Below are positions 51,588 through 60,099 of a DNA stretch of 64,000 nt, one piece after another (the first letter of the stretch is position 1; each line of letters begins with the position of its first letter). Under the pieces are notes generated by a model that saw nothing but the letters and a program-made list of their open reading frames with translations, did no database searches and was not told where the DNA came from. The stretch covers positions 268,363 to 332,362 of the forward strand of contig NZ_BMVL01000008.1 of the NCBI RefSeq assembly GCF_014650695.1, given 5' to 3'. A program made the translations under genes and the position numbers. The DNA is from Streptomyces avidinii (GTDB taxonomy: Bacteria; Actinomycetota; Actinomycetes; Streptomycetales; Streptomycetaceae).

Positions 51588-52786
51588 CTGGACTCCTTAG
51601 GCAGGCCGAGCACGCGCTCGGCGATGATGTTCCGCTGGATCTCGTCCGAGCCGCCGTAGATGGTGTCGGCACGGGTGAACAGGAACAGGCGCTGCTCCTC
51701 GTCGAGCCCGAGTTCGTACGGGATCCCCGGCGCCCAGTCCGCCGGCCCGGCGGTGGCCGCCGGGCCGCGGACCGCCACCGCCAGCTCCCCGAGCCGCCGG
51801 TGCCAGCCGCCCCACAGCAGCTTGGCCACGCTGGGCGCGCCCGGATCCCCCGCCGAGGCGAGGGTGCGCAGCGCGTTCCACCGCATCGTGCGCAGCTCGG
51901 CCCACTGGCGGACCAGCTGCTGCCGCAGTACGGGGTCCCCTGCGCCCGAGGCGTCCCGCGCCGCGTAGGCGGCCAGGACGCGCTCCAGTTCCGCCGCGAA
52001 GCCGATCTGCTGGACCAGCGTCGAGACGCCGCGCTCCAGGGCGAGCAGGCCCATGGCCACCGTCCAGCCGTCGCCCTCGGCGCCGACGACCTCCGCCGCG
52101 ACCGCCCCGTCGAAGAACACCTCGTTGAACTCACTCGTGCCCGACATCTGCCGGATGGGCCGCACTTCGACACGGCCGGGCTGGTCCATCCGTACGAGCA
52201 GGAACGACAGCCCCCGGTGACGGCGCGATCCGGGCTCGGTGCGGGCCAGGACGAAGCACCAGTCGGCGTCGCGGGCGAGCGAGGTCCAGATCTTCTGGCC
52301 GGTGACGCGGAACAGGCCGTCGGCCGCGTCCCGTACCGCGGCGGTACGGATCCCCGCGAGGTCGGATCCGGCGCCCGGCTCGCTGTAGCCCTGGCACCAC
52401 AGCTCCTCGCCCCGCGCGATGCCGGGCAGGAAGCGGCCCTGCTGCTCGGGCGTCCCGTGGGCGATGAGCGTCGGGGCGAGGAGGTTCTCGCCGATGTGGC
52501 CGACCCGGCCGGGCGCGCGCAGGGCCGCGTACTCCTCGGCCCACACCACTTGGCCGGTCAGCGACAGCCGGCGGTTGCCCCACCCGTCGGCCTCCCAGCC
52601 CTGCCCGATCCAGCCGCCCCGGCCCAGCTCGCGCTCCCAGGCGCGCCGGACCCGGGCTCCCTCGTGCTCGCTGCCCGGTCCGCCGAGGCCGACGGCCTGC
52701 GCGTACGGGCCCACGAGGTGCTCCGCCAGCCACGCCCGGGCACGCCCGCGCAGCTCCTCGTCCTCGGCCCCGAAGCTGAAGTCCAC
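51584..52786 (-). CDS. Acyl-CoA dehydrogenase
   Basis: A 400-residue acyl-CoA dehydrogenase. Flavin-binding segments are WCQGYSEPGAGSDLAGI and KIWTSLARDADWCFVLART; the C-terminus reads TIYGGSDEIQRNIIAERVLGLPKE. Cys in the SEPGAGSDL neighbourhood is not unusual. It lies between the SDR (64 bp upstream) and the alcohol dehydrogenase (4-bp overlap). It resembles the larger dehydrogenase of the 59-61 kb pair more than the 37-kb one. Confidence 0.93.
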   Translation of the reverse strand: MDFSFGAEDEELRGRARAWLAEHLVGPYAQAVGLGGPGSEHEGARVRRAWERELGRGGWIGQGWEADGWGNRRLSLTGQVVWAEEYAALRAPGRVGHIGENLLAPTLIAHGTPEQQGRFLPGIARGEELWCQGYSEPGAGSDLAGIRTAAVRDAADGLFRVTGQKIWTSLARDADWCFVLARTEPGSRRHRGLSFLLVRMDQPGRVEVRPIRQMSGTSEFNEVFFDGAVAAEVVGAEGDGWTVAMGLLALERGVSTLVQQIGFAAELERVLAAYAARDASGAGDPVLRQQLVRQWAELRTMRWNALRTLASAGDPGAPSVAKLLWGGWHRRLGELAVAVRGPAATAGPADWAPGIPYELGLDEEQRLFLFTRADTIYGGSDEIQRNIIAERVLGLPKESR

Positions 52787-52794
52787 GCCGCTCC

Positions 52795-52850
52795 CCCTTG
52801 GTCCAGTCCGATCCGGTCGCCGGTCCGATCCCGTCCGATCCGGTCCGGGC
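52795..52850. repeat. GTCCGATCCGGTC tandem repeat
   Basis: At least four imperfect units of GTCCGATCCGGTC fill the gap between the dehydrogenase and SDR genes. Confidence 0.7.
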
Positions 52851-53762
52851 CTACGCGTTGGGGCGGTCCTTGGCGGCCGCGGCCTTCGCCATGGCCTCCA
52901 GTTGCGCGAGCATCGGCATCGGGTCGGTGCCCACCGTGCCGGGGAGGAAGTCGGCGATCTTCTCCGGCGTCCAGGAGCCTTCGGCGTATCCGGCGCGCAG
53001 TTCGCGCGGCTGCGCCCAGACGGCGATCTTCGGGCCGGCGATCGTGTAGACCTGCCCGGTGATGTCCTCGGCCCTGGCCCGGTCGCTGAGCAGGTACGTG
53101 ACGAGGGCCGCCACGTCCTCGGGCTCGCCGATCTCCTTGAGCTCCATGGGGACGTTCGCGGACATGCGGGTGCGGGCGACGGGTGCGACGGCGTTGGCCG
53201 TGACCCCGTACTTGGCCAGGCCCAGCGCGGCGGAGCGGACGAGCGAGATGATCCCGCCCTTGGCGGCGCTGTAGTTGGCCTGGGCGACGGAGCCCTGGTG
53301 GTTGCCGCTGGTGAAGCCGATCAGCGTGCCCGAGCCCTGCCTGCGCATGATGGCGGAGGCGGCGCGGAAGACGGTGAAGGTGCCCTTGAGGTGGGTGGCG
53401 ATGACCGGGTCCCACTCCTCCTCGGACATGTTGAACAGCATCCGTTCGCGCAGGATGCCCGCCACGCACACGACGCCGTCGAGGCGGCCGTACTGCGTGA
53501 GAGCGGTGTCGACGAGGCGCTGGCCGCCCGCCATGGTGGAGATGTCGTCGGCGACGGCGACGGCCTCCCCGCCCGCGGCGACGATCTCCTTCACCACCGC
53601 CTCGGCGATCTCGCTGGTGGGCTCCGCGCCCTCGATCCCGACCCCGTAGTCGTTGACGACGACCTTGGCGCCCTCGGCGGCCGCGGCGAGTGCCACGGCC
53701 CGCCCGATGCCCCGGCCGGCGCCGGTGACGGCGACGGCCTTGCCTGCCAAGAAGTTCCCCAC
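52851..53762 (-). CDS. SDR oxidoreductase (17-beta-HSD4 / MFE-2 type)
   Basis: A 303-residue SDR. TGAGRGIGRAVAL is at residues 13-25, the NAD-specific VVVNDYG at about 34-40, VAGILRERM, serine in FTSGNHQGSVAQ and NYSAAKGG (YxxxK). Its C-terminal extension (about 245-303) is typical of the multifunctional beta-oxidation enzyme 2 dehydrogenase domain, which oxidises 3-hydroxyacyl-CoA. It is the first gene of a three-gene operon, 22 bp from operator copy 12, and divergent from the cyclase gene. Confidence 0.92.
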   Translation of the reverse strand: MGNFLAGKAVAVTGAGRGIGRAVALAAAAEGAKVVVNDYGVGIEGAEPTSEIAEAVVKEIVAAGGEAVAVADDISTMAGGQRLVDTALTQYGRLDGVVCVAGILRERMLFNMSEEEWDPVIATHLKGTFTVFRAASAIMRRQGSGTLIGFTSGNHQGSVAQANYSAAKGGIISLVRSAALGLAKYGVTANAVAPVARTRMSANVPMELKEIGEPEDVAALVTYLLSDRARAEDITGQVYTIAGPKIAVWAQPRELRAGYAEGSWTPEKIADFLPGTVGTDPMPMLAQLEAMAKAAAAKDRPNA

Positions 53763-53783
53763 GTCCGGCCCCTTCCCGCGATT

Positions 53784-53800
53784 TCTGACGGACCGTTAGA
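53784..53800. promoter_or_regulatory. TetR-type operator, copy 12 (one mismatch)
   Basis: TCTGACG GAC CGTTAGA lies between the SDR operon and the cyclase gene; its right end overlaps the TAGATT -10 of the cyclase promoter. Confidence 0.78.
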
Positions 53801-53802
53801 TT
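53797..53802 (+). promoter_or_regulatory. -10 box of the cyclase promoter
   Basis: TAGATT overlaps the operator by four bases. Initiation near 53809 would give a 70-nt leader with AAGGAG before the ATG at 53880. An in-frame ATG at 53805 would fall before the start point. Confidence 0.5.
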
Positions 53803-53879
53803 CTATGGGTAGTCAGATACACCTGCACAAGCCCTCGTTGCCGTCGTTGCCGTATCCACGCAAGGAGCTGTCGACGCCC

Positions 53880-54806
53880 ATGACCCTGCCCGCCGAGTTC
53901 CACGACATCGCCAAGCGCGTCAACAACTGGGGACGATGGGGCGCCGACGACGAGATCGGCACCCTCAACCTGATCACCGACGAGGTGGTCCGCGCCGCCG
54001 CGGCGGAGATCCGTACCGGCCGCCGCATCCCGCTCGCCCTCCCGCTCAAGGAGGACGGGGTCCAGGTCGGCATGATTCCCGGCCGGATCAACCCGCTGCA
54101 CACGATGGTGCAGATCAACCAGGAGCTCTTCGGCCCGGGCACGGTGGCGTGCAGCGACGACGCCGTGAGCATGGGCCTCCAGGCCGGCACCCACTGGGAC
54201 GCTCTCACCCACGTCTCGCACTCGGGGAAGATCTACAACGGCCGCCCGGCGGGCACCATCACGGCACACGGCCGCGCCGAGTTCAGCGGCATCGACAAGG
54301 CCGGCCACATCGTCTCGCGCGGGGTGCTCCTCGACGTCGCACGCGCGAAGGGGCTCGACCGGCTGCCGGGCGACCACGCGGTGACCCCCGGGGACCTGGC
54401 GGAGGCCGAGGAGTTCGGCGGGGTCACCGTCCGCGCCGGGGACATCGTCCTGGTGCGCACCGGCCAGATCCAGGTCTACCTGGCGGGCGACAAGCACGGC
54501 TACGGCTTCCCCTCGCCCGGGCTGTCGGTCCGTACGCCCGAGTGGTTCCACGCGCGGGACGTGGCGGCCGTCGCCAACGACACCCTGACCTTCGAGATCT
54601 TCCCGCCGGAGATAGAGAACCTGTGGCTGCCGGTGCACGCCCTCGACCTGGTCGAGATGGGCATGCACCAGGGCCAGAACTGGAATCTCGAAAAGTTGTC
54701 CACAGCCTGTGCAGAAGAAAACCGGTACGCCTTCCTCCTCTCGGCGATGCCGGAACCGTTCGTCGGCGGCACCGGCACCCCGGTGGCCCCGGTGGCCGTC
54801 CTCTGA
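53880..54806 (+). CDS. Cyclase family protein (kynurenine formamidase-like fold)
   Basis: A 308-residue metal-dependent hydrolase of the cyclase/KynB family. NNWGRWGADDEIGTLNLIT (about residues 12-30) and the metal-binding GTHWDALTHVSH (about 102-113) are clear. Relatives hydrolyse cyclic amides or lactones. AAGGAG lies 12 nt upstream. The sequence contains a perfect DnaA nonamer near its end (codons for LSTACAEEN). It is divergent from the SDR operon, sharing the operator. Confidence 0.9.
   Translation: MTLPAEFHDIAKRVNNWGRWGADDEIGTLNLITDEVVRAAAAEIRTGRRIPLALPLKEDGVQVGMIPGRINPLHTMVQINQELFGPGTVACSDDAVSMGLQAGTHWDALTHVSHSGKIYNGRPAGTITAHGRAEFSGIDKAGHIVSRGVLLDVARAKGLDRLPGDHAVTPGDLAEAEEFGGVTVRAGDIVLVRTGQIQVYLAGDKHGYGFPSPGLSVRTPEWFHARDVAAVANDTLTFEIFPPEIENLWLPVHALDLVEMGMHQGQNWNLEKLSTACAEENRYAFLLSAMPEPFVGGTGTPVAPVAVL
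54696..54704. promoter_or_regulatory. DnaA-box-like nonamer (within CDS)
   Basis: TTGTCCACA inside the cyclase gene, in the same AAAAsTTGTCCACAGCCTGT context as at 35.8 kb. Confidence 0.4.
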
Positions 54807-54948
54807 ACCCGGCGGGGCGGGCGGCGGCGGGCCGCACGACCCCGGCCGCACGCGAGCCGTGCCCAGTGGAACCATGAGGTGGACATGACGCGTCACCGTA
54901 CGCGCGTCACACCCCGTCCCCACCACCTTCCCCGCAGGAGAAGCCAGC

Positions 54949-55638
54949 ATGGCCAACCCCTACCAGGTAACGCCGCCGCCACCCCCGAGGCGCCGCTCGG
55001 GCGGCAACGTCGTCGCCGTCATCGTCCTCGCCGTGATCATCGTCGGCGGCTACTTCGCCCTGCAGTCGGTGAACAAGGACGACAGCAAGCCGTCGGCATC
55101 CACCTCGGCGTCCCCCTCCGCCAAGCCCACGGCCAAGGACCCCGGATCCCCCGAGTCCTCCTCCGACACCTCCAGCGCGTGGAAGGTCGGCGACTGCGGC
55201 GGCCCCGACCCGGCCAAGGCCCCCGACGGGTACAAGCGGACGGGCTGCTCCGACTCCGGGGCCACCTTCAAGGCCATCGACATCAAGGAGGCCAGCATCC
55301 TCCCGGGCGCCATCCAGTGCCCGCCCGGCACGGACCTGATGATCGACGTGAGCATCTCCTACGGCGGCGGCAAGTCGAGCGGCATCCCCACCAACACCGT
55401 CTGCGGCCGCAACCTGTCGAGCGACCACCCCGGCGACGCGGGCGCCGGCGGCGGCCAGCTGGTGAAGGGCGACTGCGTCACCTCTCAGGCCAAGGAGGTC
55501 GCCTGCGGCGGCTCGGGCGCCCAGAAGGTCCTCGGCCTCGTCAAGACGAAGTCCGAGTGCCCCTCCGGCACCACGGACCCCATCGAGCTGACCATGGCCA
55601 TCGGCCGCCCGTACGACGTGATCTGCACCGACGGCTAG
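54949..55638 (+). CDS. Single-pass membrane protein with extracellular Cys-rich domain
   Basis: A 229-residue protein. A Pro-rich cytoplasmic start and basic RRRSGG precede one membrane helix (VVAVIVLAVIIVGGYFAL, about residues 21-38), a Ser/Pro/Lys tether and a domain with WKVGDCGG, GCSDSG and KGDCVTSQ plus further Cys. The paired GDC motifs resemble LppU-like actinobacterial proteins. AGGAG is 7 nt before the ATG. Function unknown. Confidence 0.78.
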   Translation: MANPYQVTPPPPPRRRSGGNVVAVIVLAVIIVGGYFALQSVNKDDSKPSASTSASPSAKPTAKDPGSPESSSDTSSAWKVGDCGGPDPAKAPDGYKRTGCSDSGATFKAIDIKEASILPGAIQCPPGTDLMIDVSISYGGGKSSGIPTNTVCGRNLSSDHPGDAGAGGGQLVKGDCVTSQAKEVACGGSGAQKVLGLVKTKSECPSGTTDPIELTMAIGRPYDVICTDG

Positions 55639-55739
55639 CAGTGTCCGCCCGCTGTCCCGGCACGATGCCCGGGACGGCGGGCGGCCGCGGCCGCCGAAAA
55701 GCACGTGCCCCCGCATCCGCGAAGGCGCAGACTCACCCC

Positions 55740-56357
55740 ATGGCGGACATGCGGGCGTTCCGGGAAGCGGTCGACGACTGGGCGAGCGGCGGTACCGGCG
55801 AGGCCGCGCGCGAGCTCGCCGCCTGGCTGAACGTACGGACGGCGGTGCTGCTGGAGGGCCCCAGCGACCTCGCGGCCGTCGAGGTGCTCGCCGAACGCCG
55901 CGGCCGCGACCTCGCCGCCGAGGGCGTGTGCGTCATATCGATGGGCGGCGCCATGAGCGTCGCCCGCTACACCGGCCTCCTCGGGCCGCCCGGCCTCGGC
56001 CTGCGCCTGACGGGACTGTCCGACGAGAACGAACAGCCCTTCTACGACCGCGCCCTGGACCGGGCGGGGGCGCCCCGCGAGGGCTTCTTCGTGTGCGTGG
56101 CGGACCTGGAGGACGAACTCATCCGCGCCCTGGGCACCACACGGATCGAGGACATCCTGCGCTCGGAGGGCGAGCTCCGCTCCTGGCAGACCTTCGTACG
56201 CCAGCCCGCCCAGCGCGGCCGGCCCCGGCAGCGGCAGCTGCGGCGGTTCCTGGGCACGACGAAAGGTCGCAAGATCCGCTACGGCCGCCTCCTCGCCGAG
56301 GCCCTCGCCCCCGAAGAGGTACCGGCCCCGCTCGACGATCTCCTCGCGAGCCTGTGA
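55740..56357 (+). CDS. TOPRIM-domain protein (OLD-like nuclease type)
   Basis: A 205-residue protein. TAVLLEGPSDLAAVEVLA (about residues 34-51) holds the TOPRIM Glu, followed by VISMGGAMSVARY and CVADLEDELIRALG, consistent with the metal-binding DxD-like region. Stand-alone TOPRIM proteins of this length are related to OLD nucleases but lack the ATPase, so activity is uncertain. No clear ribosome-binding site; ATG 55749 is an alternative. Confidence 0.75.
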   Translation: MADMRAFREAVDDWASGGTGEAARELAAWLNVRTAVLLEGPSDLAAVEVLAERRGRDLAAEGVCVISMGGAMSVARYTGLLGPPGLGLRLTGLSDENEQPFYDRALDRAGAPREGFFVCVADLEDELIRALGTTRIEDILRSEGELRSWQTFVRQPAQRGRPRQRQLRRFLGTTKGRKIRYGRLLAEALAPEEVPAPLDDLLASL

Positions 56358-56369
56358 CCCGCGCCGGCT

Positions 56370-58010
56370 TCAGCCGGTCTCCTTGACGCACGTCCGGTCC
56401 TTCGCCGGCAGTCTCCCGGTGGCCAGGTACCTGTTGACCTGGTCGTCCACGCAGGCGTTGGCGTAGCTCCCGTAGAGGGCGTGCCGGTTGGCGCCCTCCA
56501 GGGTGATCAGCCTCGAACTCGGCAGCAGCCGGCGCAGCTCGACGCTGCCCCTGTACGTGGTGCGCGGATCACCGGTGGCGGCCACGATCAGCGCGGACGC
56601 GTCACGCCGTACCCGGGTCGGCTCCTCGCGCGGCCGGTCCCAGAAGGCACACGGGTTGATGTTGCGGGTCAGCGCGCCGAACAAGGGATGCGCGGCGCGG
56701 CTGCTCTCGATGTCCCGCCAGTACTGCTCGGGATCGCGTACGGCCGCCACGTCCCCGCAGATGATCGCGGACTGCACGCCCGTGGGCTCGCCCTCGCCGC
56801 GCAGCGCATACCGGAGCTCTCCGGCGATCCCCGCAGGAAGCGTGGTCGGCGCCCCGTCGGCGGCCTTGACCAGTACGGACATCAGCTCGCCGAAGGACGC
56901 CCGCGCGGCCTCGGTGTCGTCCGCGATGCCCGAGAAGAGCAGGAGCGGCACCTGGCTGTCGTCGATCCGGAAGGCATCGGCGCCCGAACCGATGGTCAGC
57001 GGGCCGCGCGCGGATGCCGCGACGACGCGGTCGACGGAGGCGAGCACCTCGGCGCGGGTGCGGCCGAAGCCGTAGACGCCGTGGCGGTCCGCCGCCCAGC
57101 CCGCCCAGTCGGACAGCGCCTTCTCGTTCTCGCGCTCGGTGCCCTCCAGCAGCCGGGGGCGGTAGTCGCCCGGGTTGATCGCCCCGTCGAGCACCATCCG
57201 GTCGTGGCGGCCGGGGAACATCTGGGTGTAGACCGTGCCCAGGTAGGTGCCGTAGGAGTAGCCCAGGTAGGAGATCTTCCGCTCGCCGAGCGCGCCGCGG
57301 ATGACGTCCATGTCGCGGGCGGTGTTGCGGGTGCTGATGTGCGGGAGTACGGAGGCACCGGTGGCCCGGCACTTGTCGGCCAGGCTCTTCTGCAGGACGA
57401 CCTGCCGGTCGAAGGCCGCCCGGTCGGCGCCGGCCGACAGCCAGGTCATGCCGAGGGGCCAGCCGCAGTCCAGCGGGGTGCTGCGCCCGACGAAGCGCGG
57501 GTCGAACCCGACGATGTCGAAGCGGGCCCCGACCTCCTTCATCGCCGCACGGGCCGTCGGCGGGTATGCCCGGGCGGGGCCGCCCGGGCCGCCGGTGTTC
57601 AGCAGGATCGCGCCGATGCGGTGACGGGTGTCGGTGGCCTTGAGCCGGGATATCGCCACGGTGATCGTGCGGCCCCGGGGGGCGGCGTAGTCGAGCGGCA
57701 CGGTCACGTCCGCGCACTGCACACCGGCCCGGTCCAGATCACGGCCCGTGGTGTCGTCGGGGCCCGTGACGCAGCTGCCCCAGACCGGCCGCTGCCGGTA
57801 GTACCGGTCGAGTCCCGCCCCGGAGCCGTGCTCGGCGGACGCGGACGGGGGCGCGGCCCCGGCGGGCGCGGCGTCGAGGGCGACGGCCGGGACGGGGGCG
57901 GCGGCGAGACAGGCGGCGAGGACGAGGCCCACGGAAGAGGCGCGGCGAGCGGTGGGGCCGAGGGTACGGTCGGCGGCGGGCGGCGCATCGGCCGCTTCGT
58001 GTGATCGCAT
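56370..58010 (-). CDS. Exported alpha/beta hydrolase (tripeptidyl aminopeptidase type)
   Basis: A 546-residue secreted hydrolase. A signal segment (about residues 22-48) precedes the domain. The oxyanion loop NTGGPGG, nucleophile elbow GYSYGTYLG, acid in VAATGDPRTTY and His in ANRHALYGSYANAC are all in the expected order. The CVDDQVNRYLATGRLP ending is typical of the TAP-like family that removes short peptides. A leaderless-like TAGCCT box lies 6 nt upstream of the ATG. Confidence 0.9.
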   Translation of the reverse strand: MRSHEAADAPPAADRTLGPTARRASSVGLVLAACLAAAPVPAVALDAAPAGAAPPSASAEHGSGAGLDRYYRQRPVWGSCVTGPDDTTGRDLDRAGVQCADVTVPLDYAAPRGRTITVAISRLKATDTRHRIGAILLNTGGPGGPARAYPPTARAAMKEVGARFDIVGFDPRFVGRSTPLDCGWPLGMTWLSAGADRAAFDRQVVLQKSLADKCRATGASVLPHISTRNTARDMDVIRGALGERKISYLGYSYGTYLGTVYTQMFPGRHDRMVLDGAINPGDYRPRLLEGTERENEKALSDWAGWAADRHGVYGFGRTRAEVLASVDRVVAASARGPLTIGSGADAFRIDDSQVPLLLFSGIADDTEAARASFGELMSVLVKAADGAPTTLPAGIAGELRYALRGEGEPTGVQSAIICGDVAAVRDPEQYWRDIESSRAAHPLFGALTRNINPCAFWDRPREEPTRVRRDASALIVAATGDPRTTYRGSVELRRLLPSSRLITLEGANRHALYGSYANACVDDQVNRYLATGRLPAKDRTCVKETG

Positions 58011-58016
58011 GCCCCG

Positions 58017-58022
58017 AGGCTA
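58017..58022 (-). promoter_or_regulatory. -10 box of a leaderless promoter
   Basis: On the minus strand TAGCCT ends 6 nt before the ATG of the exported hydrolase gene. Confidence 0.5.
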
Positions 58023-58110
58023 GGAACCTGCCCCGGCACTGCACATCGGCCACGGGCACGAGGCCGCGGGTCCCGCCCGCCCCCGGCGCCCGGGACCTGC
58101 GGCCCGGTCC

Positions 58111-58134
58111 GGCCTCCTCCTCCAGGAGGAGGCC
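58111..58134. terminator. GGCCTCCTCCT hairpin
   Basis: An 11-bp perfect stem with a 2-nt loop lies in the 287-bp gap between the anti-sigma-type gene and the exported hydrolase gene, both on the minus strand. A likely terminator for the former. Nothing else was found in the gap apart from a weak palindrome copy (58275-58291). Confidence 0.5.
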
Positions 58135-58297
58135 TGGCAGGTTCTGCGGGTGGCGGCGACGCGCATGCACGCCCCGAGCACGGCACGGCAGCCGCCACCC
58201 CACGACCCGCACTCGTCAAGGCCTGCCCTTGGCGTCCCCTCGCGTCGAATCGCTCCACACCAGGGTGATCAAGATGTGACGAACCGTCAACACCTCG

Positions 58298-58774
58298 TTA
58301 GAGGTACACGCGCGGTTCCCGCGGCGGGGTATGAATTTCCGACGGGCCGTCCGAGGGGCGCTCGGAGGCGCAGTCCGAGGTGGATTTCTCCGCGCGGTCG
58401 ATCTCGCACCAGATCCGTTTGCCCGCGCCCTCGCGCTGCCAGCCCCAGCGGTCCGCCAGGCCGTCGACCAGCTCCAGACCGCGCCCGCCGGTGTCCTCGC
58501 CGCACGCCTGCCGGCGGTTCGGTGCCCGGTCGCTCGCGTCGGCCACCTCGACCCGCACCCCCGGCCCCCCGAACAGCATCCGCAGCACGGCCGGACAGCC
58601 CGTGTGCACGACCGCGTTCGTGACCAGCTCGGAGATCAGCAGGATCAGGGTCTCGGCGAGCGGCTCGTCGTCCCCTATGCCCGACCCCGCCAACCGGGAC
58701 CGGGCCCACCGGCGGGCCCGGCCGACCTCGGCGGGATCCGCTCCGACCTCCAGCTGAACCTGAAGCAGCTGCAC
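58298..58774 (-). CDS. Anti-sigma-type ATP-binding protein (HATPase_c_2)
   Basis: A 158-residue GHKL ATPase. The N box is LISELVTNAVVHTGCPA (about residues 47-63) and the G box GGRGLELVDGLADRWG (about 96-111). These RsbW/SpoIIAB-like proteins bind sigma factors or phosphorylate anti-sigma antagonists; streptomycetes have many orphans. It starts at GTG. The last 35 residues are a hydrophilic tail. No partner gene is adjacent. Confidence 0.85.
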   Translation of the reverse strand: MQLLQVQLEVGADPAEVGRARRWARSRLAGSGIGDDEPLAETLILLISELVTNAVVHTGCPAVLRMLFGGPGVRVEVADASDRAPNRRQACGEDTGGRGLELVDGLADRWGWQREGAGKRIWCEIDRAEKSTSDCASERPSDGPSEIHTPPREPRVYL

Positions 58775-59163
58775 CGCTCACACCATCCGAACCGGCGGAC
58801 ACTTCGCCTCGCGACAGGACGGGATCACCCAGCGTGATCCCCTTCCGTAGCAGCATGGTTGACATACAGTCACCACAACAAGCGCTTCGGGCATATTCCC
58901 GCGCGAAGGAGTGGGCGTGGTGCATACTGTGCGACGCTCGCGCCGCTCAACCGCTCGCATTCGTGGGAGCGTACCGGAGCAGGCCCCCGCTTCCGGGTCG
59001 CAATGAGTCGGGCGAAGGACACAAACCGATATCAACTCTCTGTAATCAGACATGCGTCCCGCGCCGTCCTTCCCGTGCCTCCACATCACCGTGTGCAACG
59101 CCGGCCGCCCGCCGCTGCGGCCACCCGGCCGCCCCACCACCACTCGGCCAACCGGCCACCCGG
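58775..59163. other. Intergenic region, AT-richer than its neighbours
   Basis: No convincing gene. It contains TTGACA (58859-58864), the dyad CGGGCATATTCCCG (58888-58901), CATACT and several A/T-rich stretches, so promoter or regulatory function for the anti-sigma-type gene is likely. Open frames through it lack ribosome-binding sites and conserved motifs. Confidence 0.5.
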
Positions 59164-60099
59164 CTACCCCGCCGACCCGGCCGACCCCGCCGACCCCAAC
59201 AGCTCCCCGGCGAGCAGCTCCTCCGCCTGCGCCGCAGTCCGCCACTGCTCCGCCCGCACCCAGGCCCGCTTCAGGTGCAGGTGCACGTCCGCCTCCCAGG
59301 TGAATCCCATACCGCCGTGCACCTGCAGGCAGTCCCGGGCGCCCAGCACGGCCGCCTCGTCCGCCAGGAGCTTGGCCGCGGCCACCTCGCCCGGGTCTCC
59401 CGTCACCGCCGCCGCGTAGACCGCCGTACGGGCCACCTCCGCCCGGACCAGCATCCGCGCGCACAGGTGCTTGACCGCCTGGAAGGCCCCGATCGGCTGC
59501 CCGAACTGCTCCCGCTCACCCGCGTACCGCACCGCGAGCTCCACCGTCCGCAGTGCGCTCCCGAGCTGCAGCGCGGCCGTCAGCAACGCGCCCGCATCGC
59601 GGTACGCCGAGACGTCGCCCACCGCCGCGACCCGGTGCAGGGGTGTCAGCGGGTCCACCGAGCGCACCGGCTCACCGGCGGGCACCGCGGCCGCCCCCAG
59701 CACCGCGTCCGCGTCCCCGAGGTGGGCCACCAGCGGCCCGTCCAGGTCGAAGGCGGTCACCACCGCCGTTCCCGCCGCCGCTCCCGGCACCACCCCCGCG
59801 GCCAGGTGCGTGGCCACCAGCGGCCCCGGTACCAGCGCCCGCCCGGCCTCCTCGAAGACCAGGACCGCCTCCGGCAGGCCCAGGCCCACACCGCCCTCGG
59901 CCTCCGGCAGGCGCAGCGCGAAGAAGCCCGCCTCGCCCAGCTCCCGCCACAGCGCACGGTCCACGCCGGCCCCCGCTTCGGCCGACGCGTCGACCGAAGC
60001 CCGCAGCGCCTCCCGCCCGTACCGCCCGGCCAGCAGGCCCCGTACGCCCGCCCGCAGGTGCTGCTGGTCCTCGGTCGGCTGGAAGTCCACGGCCCTCAC
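59164..60099 (-). CDS. Acyl-CoA dehydrogenase, small partner subunit
   Basis: A 311-residue acyl-CoA dehydrogenase, shorter than usual by about 70 residues in the central beta domain. FFALRLPEAEGGVGLGLPEAVLVFEEAGRALV, YAGEREQFGQPIGAFQAVKHLCARM and QVHGGMGFTWEADVHLHLKRAW are present. Its GTG overlaps the stop of the larger dehydrogenase by 4 bp (GTGA). Adjacent large and small dehydrogenases form alpha2-beta2 heterotetramers in actinobacterial steroid side-chain degradation; the same is inferred here. The C-terminus ends GSAGSAGSAG. Confidence 0.9.
   Translation of the reverse strand: MRAVDFQPTEDQQHLRAGVRGLLAGRYGREALRASVDASAEAGAGVDRALWRELGEAGFFALRLPEAEGGVGLGLPEAVLVFEEAGRALVPGPLVATHLAAGVVPGAAAGTAVVTAFDLDGPLVAHLGDADAVLGAAAVPAGEPVRSVDPLTPLHRVAAVGDVSAYRDAGALLTAALQLGSALRTVELAVRYAGEREQFGQPIGAFQAVKHLCARMLVRAEVARTAVYAAAVTGDPGEVAAAKLLADEAAVLGARDCLQVHGGMGFTWEADVHLHLKRAWVRAEQWRTAAQAEELLAGELLGSAGSAGSAG

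Noticed and set aside
58275..58291. TGTGACG AAC CGTCAAC as a 15th operator
   Set aside because: Both flanking core bases are lost, it lies downstream of the anti-sigma-type gene and 265 bp from the next start, and neither neighbour is a catabolic gene. Probably chance.
58778..59464. Minus-strand open frames across the gap after 58.8 kb
   Set aside because: No ribosome-binding site, no conserved motif, and composition unlike the neighbouring genes.
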